Program-made: the position numbers and the translations under genes | From: Harmothoe impar | Lineage: Eukaryota > Annelida > Polychaeta > Phyllodocida > Polynoidae | Direction: 5' to 3' | DNA: 64,000 nucleotides | Assembly (NCBI GenBank): GCA_947462335.1 | Contig: OX381718.1 | Coordinates: 40,578,976-40,642,975 of the forward strand | Shown here: positions 1-10,200 of the stretch, piece by piece | How positions within the stretch are numbered: the stretch's first letter is position 1 | How the letters are laid out: each line of letters starts with the position of its first letter | The notes under the pieces: model-generated | What the model saw: only the letters and a program-made list of their open reading frames with translations | What the model was told of the DNA's origin: nothing | Database searches by the model: none

Positions 1-88
1 CGAGCAGTAGCGTGTATTCTCTTAAGTAAAGTAATTATTGACGTTCAATTTGTATAGTTATAAACGGTTGTAACTCTACTTATTAAAG

Positions 89-1210
89 ATCCTTGTTCAA
101 CGCAAAGCTGCGGCCCGAATCAAGAATGTGTCAAGGACGGAGAGCTTGCAATATGTGTTTGTGAACAAGGATATCAAGAGGATTCTGTGGATGGAATATG
201 CAAAGGTAGTTTCTATTCATAGTTATAGTCAGTAATCTTGTAAGTGTCACATATTGATTTCATACTGTTCACATCAATGCATAAATGTATAGTCCTGGTG
301 ATGCGTGGGTTGCATCCAAGTATCACGCCAATCCCACCAGGTTGATACTATCCCAAAATTTAGTAGTGGTGGTGACGGAAATAAGCCTAGGAATGGGGCT
401 GGAGTGAGTGAGTGAGGTATGAGGGGGGTATTGGTAGGTGAGAGCTGGGGGGAATCGAGTGGGGTGTCGGAATTGGACACTTATTGGTCAGCAATGATTT
501 CTCATTTTGCCCTTTCGGGGTATTAAATGAGCTAACAATGCTAACAAGGGACACGGCGCATTAAGGTACTATGCAGCGCTTACTGTCCTGATTGATACAT
601 GTCAATAAATTTATACTTTCACCACTAGCTTATCTTTCATGAAACTTATCCAAAAGAGTTGGGTTTAGGTTATAGCTAAAATACTGATAGGATATAGGTT
701 ATATCTACAGTACTCATAAGATATATACATGAAGTATAATGGTAATGTAAATTAATATGATACTTTTTTTTTAAATACAGGATTCACTATGCTTAAGTAT
801 AGGAAGGGCCATATTCAATGCCCCCCATTGATTACAATGTGGCCGTATTCAATGGGCTAAGAGAAGCTGTCTTTCTTTCATTAAATTACTTCAAATCAAA
901 AAATAAATGCAAACACCAACTACATTGATACCTCTTTGACGTTTTTCACTTGTGGGGGCTGGGGCATTTTCCACTCAGCCTGTGGCTTTGTGGAAGAGAG
1001 GGTATCGACGGGCGTTAGCATTTGCATAATCTTATAATTCGTCTTATAATGTATGGATCTAATGTTGGGTTCATTGCCCCATTTCAGTGTTGTGCGGCAC
1101 CAACAACAATGTTCTATGTGACCCGTACGCAGCCTGCGTACAGAACCAATGTCTGTGCAGAACGCAAGATGGATTCCAGGCAGACCCTAATGATGGCACT
1201 ACCTGCATAT
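89..1210 (+). CDS. Two EGF-like exons of the receptor gene
   Basis: Exon 89-205 follows TTATTAAAG and ends AAAG|GTAGTT. It encodes 39 residues with the spacing CSTQSCGPNQECV...CVCEQGY...C. Exon 1088-1210 follows CCATTTCAG and encodes 41 residues with CGTNNNVLCD...C...CLCRTQDGF...C. Both are phase 1-1, as is usual for shuffled EGF modules. The 882-bp intron between them shows no further open exon; it contains short AT-rich stretches and a doubled GGCCgTATTCAATG motif near 806-855. Confidence 0.75.
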
Positions 1211-4200
1211 GTAAGACTCTACTATTGCTGTAACATAATTGTAGACAACGGTTCACAAAGGGTTCTCCTCATGGGATAACCCTCACTGGTGAATAATTTA
1301 AATGCTCTTTTGTATCTATGATGTGATCTGAACTACAATTATGAGTTTAAGCTGAAAGGGGTAATTATGTTGAATAGTCTATTCTTTAATTTAAGGAATT
1401 TCATGATCGCATGGATTGTGATATACTGGAAAAGGCTTATCTAACAGAAGCATTCCTATTCTGAATAAAACATCATTAATAAAATCATGTACACCCATTC
1501 AGGTTATCTCACACCTAAACCATATTCTGAGTGTCAAATCTATTCTTTTTATTTAACCAAAAGCTAAAAGAAGGTGAAAAAAAAGATAATTTTATTGATA
1601 TATCTAATGAAATGCGATCCAGCTCTACCGAAAGTGTCACAGACATTGGCCTATAACCTATGTAACATTATCCCCATGGGGTCTGGTGCATGCTCCTGTG
1701 TATACAGTTAAAGTCCATGATTGAAAGCTCATTGTTGAATCAATATCTGGTAACAGCGCGGTGTGCTGATGGGGACTACTGGCGGAAAGTGACGCAGGAC
1801 TGTGAGTTTTGCCCACTCGGAACCTACTGGCTGGAGGAACTGGGACCTGTCTGCACAAGGTGAGTTTAGTGTCAGTCTAAAGCCAGGCGTTCAAGTCTAG
1901 TCCACTAGTATATATATGCGGCCTGTTATAATTGTCATGTGTTTTCTGTGTATATAGATACGCGAATGATCTATAATTCGTATATTATTCTATTGATTGT
2001 GATGTTGAATGGCTAAGTTTTTGACATCACCATTGGCCCTGTTTGAGAGATGCAGCTGTATGTTATGGAATTTGTGGTCAACAAAATCTTTTCCAAACTC
2101 AAACTCAACTAAAGCTATACCCTGACCTGATTCTCAGTGTTATCCCTTAGGGTTTGGGGAGTGATGACCTTTATCTCTGGTGTATGATCATAGATCCGCA
2201 TTGGGCCGTTTCACTCTGAGAACTTGGATCACGAAGCCGCTGATGGGATTTTCGGCATTTTGAAAAACTCTTTTCCTTTTTTTACCTCGGGCTACTGGTA
2301 TTCTTTTGAGAATTTGATCTAAAAAAAAAAGGAAAAAAAGTGTATGCTGACTGGTAAACGCTCAGCATTAGACTTTTCAAATTTGGAGTATTTATCAATA
2401 TACCTTCATTTCATGGGCAGAGAATTTTCTGCTGTGAACTTATAAGATTCTGTAAACATTGATGACCTTTTTTGTGTATATAATTACCCCATAATTATAT
2501 AAGTGTAATGCTGCCGGTATGATTAGTCACAGTTGGTTATATGTATTACTTAGGTTAATACTAAGCCAACCTGGCCTGCTGGCTCTGTATGCCCCAGGTC
2601 AGGGTCAAGGTCTCCTTGTTCACTGGACCATAACCAACTAACAGGGATCCACACCTGTGTATTTATTTTTATCTTTTTTTTTACGTTAATAAATAGGGGG
2701 TGGTTAAATCTACCCAAATTGGTCAATCAATTATCTATTGTTGTTGTTTATCATCATCGTTTCAGTTAGGTCAGCTTTATCTGCTTTTATATAAAAACAT
2801 CTCTGTAAAAATCTACAAAAATGTAATGCATTTTTGTTTTGTCGCTGCAGCTGTCCAAATGGGCAAACAACTGCACAAGTTGGCTCCGTTGGGGTCAATT
2901 CATGTTCCCGTAAGTCCTTTTCCTGATTATCTCTCAATAATCAATGTATTATTATACAAAATGTTCATTCATGAATATGATGCAAAATTATAGTTAACCA
3001 TTCAATGACATTATATGATTTCCAAAAGAGATATAATGACACATCTATGATATACAGAATATAATGAACAGTATCAGAGAATGCATTAAGAATAAAGCAT
3101 ACTAGATTAGCTTAAATAATCATGTCAAATTTTGAATTCCAAATCATTGACTTCCAAATCAACAAAACATGAAAGTAGCTAACCAAAACTTAATGCACTA
3201 CGTTATACCATACTTGGCCAGCGGAACTAAACAAACAGCCTGCTGGTATAATATTACGTACAAAACCACAGCCAGAGCCTTGTACTCATAATATCGGCTT
3301 AGTCATAGCTGAGTAGACTCATTTTGCGACTTGTGATCAGCCTTGACTGTTTCCAATATAATGAGTACAAGCCTCCGGTGGTGGTATAACTACTACACAT
3401 GATACACCAATGCTCTGGATATGATATATCTTTTTCTCTCCCTACAGCTGCTTGTCCCCTTGGCCAGTACAGAGATGACAATACGTGTATAACCTGCCCC
3501 ATAGGCACCTACAAGGATACCATAGACCTGGAGGGATGTACCTCCTGTCCAGATGGGCAGACCACCTCCGTGAGGGGGGCCACGACCAGCAACAGCTGCA
3601 GAGGTCTGTATGTTCAGTGTCTACACTGATAATCTTCATGCTCCAGGCTTCAGTCTGTAGTGACTATCCCAGATTAGTTGGAGGGATATTGGTCACTGAG
3701 AACTACAGACTGAGTGAAAAAGGGGGAAAATTGTAACTTGATCATCTTTTCAATGTACAAAGTACACTGACCATAAAGATCCTAATTGTTTTTTCCCGCC
3801 TGCTTGCATCTTTAAAAAAAGTGAAATCCATCGAGCAACTTTTTATCAGGTGTGGCTACATATAATATTATTTGCCTTCAATTCGCAATTAACCATTTAC
3901 CTATTTGCCTCTTGCAGGTCCTTGTACTGCAGGCCATAAGACGGTGGGCAACGACTGCGTGGACTGTGAGCTTGGCACCTACTCCACCGTTGGTACCGTT
4001 ACCACATGTACGTCGTGTCCCGCCGGGCGCACCACACTCAACCTGGGCTCAACATCAGTCACTGACTGTATCAGTAAGTCAATGTTAACATATTAAGCTG
4101 AATGTGCTTATTTTTGCTTACATACCGTATCCGCCTGTTTTAGCGCAAGTACTCAAATCCACACATGTCCCGTTTTAGCGCAGGGTAAAAGAGTGTTTCA

Positions 4201-7200
4201 GAATAGTATTGACCAATTAAAATGGGTCTCAAATAAGCGCATGTCCTGTATAAACTCAGGGGAAATGGGAGGATTAAATATATTTATAAGCGCAGGTACT
4301 CTAAAACTGGTGGATACAGTATGTCAAATTGTTCGTTTGCATCATTGTCTTCTAGCAAGCTTTCCTAATCTTAAGATTAAGTTGTGATAATAATAATATG
4401 ACTAGATATAGTCTCTGCATGATTTTACGTTTGCTACATAGTAATCATCAATCAGATACACCTTAGGACACTATACAAACTACACTGTCAGAGTCGATAC
4501 AAGCAATGAACGTCAACATACCTGCATTAATCTTTGCATTTAAGTATATTAAGTATGCTTAAATGAGCACTTTGAGCATATTCGATTTGAGTAAAGGCCA
4601 CTAGAAGCCACGTTATAACCTTTCCCGAACATTTAAGGCATATTTAATTTGCTTAAATGCAAATATTCATGCAGTACATATTCTGTAGTGCAAAGGGGGA
4701 TTCCACTATATAGCCAGTATTTTCTGGTAGATTTCTCTAACAAATGTTATCGGAACATCGTCATGCACAAGTTTTAGGTCGGTCTTTGGCCATCTAGAGA
4801 AATGGAAATATTCCACTCTTTTTTCTAATCATGAAAAATATCAGCGGATAGCAAAACATATATATATATATATGTAGTGGAACATTCCCCAAAGCTGCAA
4901 GTCCACTTGCCAATGGAATGGTGTCTGTGGGTTGGCAAAACAAGTTCTCTATAGCCAAACAAGCCATAAAGGCCAACAGATGTCTATCCATTGGCACGTG
5001 GACGACTTGCTTTACGGTACTTTATAGTTTTGCTCTGTAACCCCTTTCAGCGGTAGGGTGCAACACGACACAGACGGTGTGTCAGAATGGCGGTTACTGC
5101 ATTATGTCAGATAACACTGTGGTGTGTGTCTGCCTCACCGGCTTCACTGGCCCTTTTTGTACAGGTGAGGAACCATCATCGACGGAACCGATTCAAGTAT
5201 CGTAATTGCCTGTTAGAAAATGCATCTGTCTCAAAAATGCGCAGGTCTATTACAGATTGACAGGTTGACAGAGATTAAGGGGCACATAGAAAGCTGCAAT
5301 ATCTCTATAAGGACAGCTTTTATATAAACACAGGGAGTACGTATACAGTCAATTACAGTAAGTTTTTCTCTAAAAGTTGTAAAAGAAGAAATTTACGAAG
5401 AAATAAAACCATGTTCAGGTATAGCTACAACCAAAGATCATCTTGTGAAGGTAACTATTCATTAACATAGGTACTTATCTACATTTTTCACAATAGGTTT
5501 GGGACACAACTTTCTTTTTGCTTTGAAAAACTTTTAAACACAGTCCCAGTGGGCAAAAAATTCAGTGCAACGTCGAATCAACGTTGACTCGACATTGAAT
5601 CAACATTGACAACCATCTGTCAATGTTGATTCAATGTTATGTGCCCACTGGGGTCATTCCACCCACTCCAAAAAAAGGATCACACAAGATAAAGATGCTT
5701 TAATGCACAACAAACAATAATTAGAACAGCACTCTGCTATTAGCAAAAACAGTTTTTTTTGAGTGAGTGAAAACCTGAATTTCTCAACACCACTTCATCA
5801 TCACCAAACACAGAGAAAAATGATGGCCCGCCCTACCTCGAACTGTCGGCAAAACAACCCACTTTCCAGGGTCAAAAATGTTAACTCTTGGGCTTTGAAG
5901 GGCTGGCTTCAAGAGTCTAGTATTACCAGGGAAAAAGAGTCTAGTATTTCCAGAGTCTATCAAGAGAGTCAAGCATTGTCATACTCTTGAAAGAAAGTCA
6001 AGCATTGTCAGGCTCTGAAAGCAAAATACAGTAATGCCAGACTCTGTAAAGAGAGTCAAGCATTGCCAGATTGTTTGAAAGACAACCCAGCATTACCAGA
6101 CGCCTTTACCTGTTTACAATCCAGGAAGTCTGAAGAGTCCAAAATTGCCTGACATAATGAATCATAAGATTGTGTTAACATGTCTGACCTGGAAAGTATG
6201 TAGTTCTAGGCACTAACCATTACATTTTCCAGTGTAAACCATACCATTAAACATGCATTCTGGTTTGTTAACAGTAACTATGTTCATAACAATAGCCCAT
6301 TAGAATTAAGATGCCATTATAATTTGCGGCATGTGCTTCTTCAGCGAATGACGTTGTAGGCCAAAAAGAACTTCGTACAATTACTGTTAAGAACATTAAA
6401 TGTTGAGCTTTTATTAAGTTAGATCTATGCATGTCTGTGTCCGCATGATTTTAGTATGTCTCTGTCTACATATAAGCTTATTTATACATGTCTTTAAAGA
6501 AATCCCATTTTATCCAATCTTCAGCTTGAAAATGTACTTTTTGTTTAGTTTGAGTTTATTTTTATGATATCCAATATGTTATATCAATATGTTATAGTTT
6601 GTATACTTTCTACGATGAAACGATACTCTAATTGCAGCTATTTAGCATGAATAATATCATTTGTGAATGCAAACATTATACCTCAGTTAATGCATTAGAG
6701 TGCTATAATGCTGATATCATTATGACCCTTACAATTAGGGAGCGCTTCAACCTCATAGGGTCGGACGTCGGCATGATGCTTAAATGCAACCCTGCTAAAT
6801 AACTCACCAGGACTTCATTCATGCATCATGCCCCCTAGCACTATGGCTGTGGCCCCTAAAGCTACTTAAAGGTCTAAATACTATTTCAAACTGTACACAT
6901 GTTATAACAGCTACTCAGACTGTAGTACAAACCATCATCCCGCGGATGGGTCCCGTGGCCGGTGGAACAAGTGTCACAATTACTGGGGTCAACTTCAGAC
7001 AAGCCAACCTCCCAGCGGTGCAGTTTGGTACCTTCCCATGTGCCATCACAGCAAGGTAAGTGATTGGTTGATTTTCATTTCAACTATAATTCTTGCATCA
7101 TGATATTCATGGTGATGAGTGATAGGCAGACAAAGATTCATGAGAACTGTTCCCCACTAAGGGTTATATTAAAGGGAGTTTTTATTTATTAGTTACAGGG

Positions 7201-10200
7201 AGGGGGGGGGGGGTGGGCATAAAGAATTCTGACCCCTCTTGAGGGGAGGGCCTAAAAGGTTCAGCCCCTTTTAAGCAAAAAATCCTGTGCTTTTCTATAG
7301 TTCAAAGGAGGGGTGGGCGACATTTTTTCGGCGCCTTCACCAGCCCCCTGTTATTAATAAATTAACTAATTAATAATGAAGTAAAGCGGAGTGAGTTAAC
7401 CCTCTGTGGGCAACATTTTGAATGTTTCTTTGTGTTTTTATCTCACAGCCTCTATATATATGTGGTCCATCCATTGGAAATACACTGTAAAAACTACATA
7501 AATTCACCTGTGCACCATTTTCCAAATATGATACTATATTGCAATACAATTAAGAACACATTTGAGCTAAATTTCTTTTGCCTGATGATCTCACACAGCC
7601 ATCTCTATAAATTATGACCTATGAATCCATAATTTAACAACTCGATTAACTTTTGAATAATATTTTAACTTTAGGGAAAGCGATAAAATCGTTTGTACAA
7701 CCAGTGCAGTGTCCGAGTCATTGATAAACATTGCCTACGAGCTGCGGATCACATGGAATGATGGAGTTACACAGACCTTCCAGAAGTCCTTCATCTACAA
7801 ACCAAACCCTTCAGTAACCCTCATCAAGCCTTTAGAGACTTTACTGCGGTAGGTCCTGAGTTGGAATATATATGTGACACGATCTGCGTAAAAGGCCACT
7901 ACACTAAGGTCCCTTTTCTCAGTTATGTCACATTTAGCCTTGACTCCACTACCCGATTTTCTGGTCCGTTCGAGATCTCAAAAGTAAATCTGCCAGATCA
8001 TGATAACAAAACCTAACATAACCGATTGTTTATGTTAGGGGTTGTTTATATTTCCATCAGGGCATCCACTTTGTGAGAATGCCCAGATATGACAACAGAA
8101 TCGGGTAGTTGAGTCCGGCTTTATACTCTATTGGATCTGTTTGAGAACAAAATCGCGTATTGCAGCTTAGTTTCAGCGCTACTATTCACAGACAGCAATT
8201 AGATCTAATCTGTGAAAAGTGTTGACGTGTATTTGAAGCAAACCCGGAGAAATGGATCCTCAGATTATAATTGTAAATAGCGATCAATCGGATATGACAC
8301 GTCACACTATTTCTCAAGAAAATTTTGTTTTACACAAGATAGTTTCTCAAAAAACAAGAATGTATCCAAATGCAGATTCAATAGTTGTGTGTAATTTCTC
8401 GAGTTTCACTCATGCAAGTAATAAGGCATGATGACACACCACAATGCCTAATGTACCTCTTAAGATAAGCTGTCCACAAATTCCCATCAGCTATAATATT
8501 ATATAAATACTTGTAGGCATATAGAGTAATAACTCGAAATCGTCTCGAGTTCTTATCGACATACTATTATATTGCATGGACCCATTGATATATGAATTAA
8601 TTTCTATTTCAGGGGAGGCACAATAGCAACAATTACAGGCTTCAACCTGGCTAATGCCGGCAGGTCAACACTAGAAGTAAAGCTGCTGTTTGGACCGGAC
8701 TATCCAGAGTACAAAGCTGTGCGTAATCACTTGCTTGACAATTACTCATATCTATAATACAAATTTAAAAAAATCTATTCTTTTTTGGCGAGCTTGATCT
8801 TAAAATTCTTTTATTGATCTCTAAATCTCCAATCTCTAAGACAATCTATTTAAACAAAATCTATGTTTATACTACTGAACACATCCAACACAAACTATTA
8901 GGGGTTTTTCAAGAGTCTTTAATGAACATAAAACACAAAAAATATTGCAGGACGTTAGTAGACAAAATTCAAAAGATTCTATTGATTGGTAATATATGTC
9001 TGATTCAATGACTTATAGTATCTAACTATTACAGTTTATATCCCCCCCCCCCTCCTACACACAGGAAGAAGCATGCAGGAATGTCACGGCAGACCAGATG
9101 ATCTGCCCATACCCACACATCGCCCTGACCGATACTCAGAAAATACAGCTAGGCATCCCTTTGGGTGATTCCACCCAGACCCGACGAAGGCGCAGTGCCA
9201 CTGCTGAAGACAACAAGTTACGTGTACCGGAAGTCAATGCTGTGAGGAATCCATCTCGTAAGTCTCGCATGCGCAGAGATGATGGTGAACCTGAGCCAAT
9301 TAATGACCAAAACCTCAACGTGGACTTTACGATTGTCGTGGTAATGGATGGAGTGAGGGTCAACTACACCGAGCAGACCGGGTCATATGTAGATGTCTAC
9401 GTAGATCCTACCATTGAGAAGTTTGATGAACTGACCTACTTCAGACCGTTCTGGCCGTTCAACTATGAAAGCTTTACTATTAAGGTATGGATCAAATACT
9501 CCCTGGGGCTATTTACTGTAAACGTATATATTTTCGCGCATGAATATTTTCGCGATTTGCCTAGAAAGTACACTTTCACGTGTACTTGAACTCGCGGATT
9601 TTGGCATGTGTGAGTTATAGGACTATATTGGATAAATATTTGAGCTGTACATATTTTCGCGAATTTGAAAATCTGCGAAAATCGCGAAAATAAATACAGC
9701 GCGAAATAACATACGTTTACAGTATCAAGAGTTTGTACCCCAGTTGGCTGAGACAACAGGATAAATAGCCCGACTGTATATTACATACAAGGCTGTATGT
9801 GGATGCTGTCCATTGAGCGCCCTCCTACAACTGTGAATGAAAGTCAGATATAGATACTTGTGAGTAGCTGTATAAGTGTTGGACAAAGATAATTATACCA
9901 ACTGGTGCCTAAGACAATCACCCTGTCCTTGGCTTATAATACTCACTTGTACAATATCCACCATGTATTCTTCACATTGGTGTAGAAAACATAAAACATT
10001 TCCAACTAACATTCATGTCACTTTAGGGGACGATATTTCCTAGTATTGTGGGGTTAGCCTAGCACCTTTAGGGTTTCAATGCAATCCAGTAAAGCATGTA
10101 ACCAATTAATACTCAGGCAAGGGTCTATTGTGTAACACTTTCGCATGCAGCGCAATGGCATGGGAGATCAGGGTTCGATCCCCAGTAGTTCCAATTACGA

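Larger units (their letters stand above)
206..5050 (+). other. Introns of the receptor gene, 5' half
   Basis: Gaps between exons at 206-1087, 1211-1756, 1860-2850, 2910-3447, 3604-3917 and 4074-5050. I found no additional exon with consistent splice phase. They contain AT-rich unique sequence, a truncated copy of a repeat family at about 2,217-2,405, a 195-bp inverted-repeat element at 4,125-4,319, and a short (AT)n run near 4,858-4,872. Confidence 0.5.

Noticed and set aside
10150..10200. tRNA gene
   Set aside because: Box B-like GGTTCGATCC is present, but no cloverleaf with A box and paired acceptor stem could be drawn; at most a SINE.
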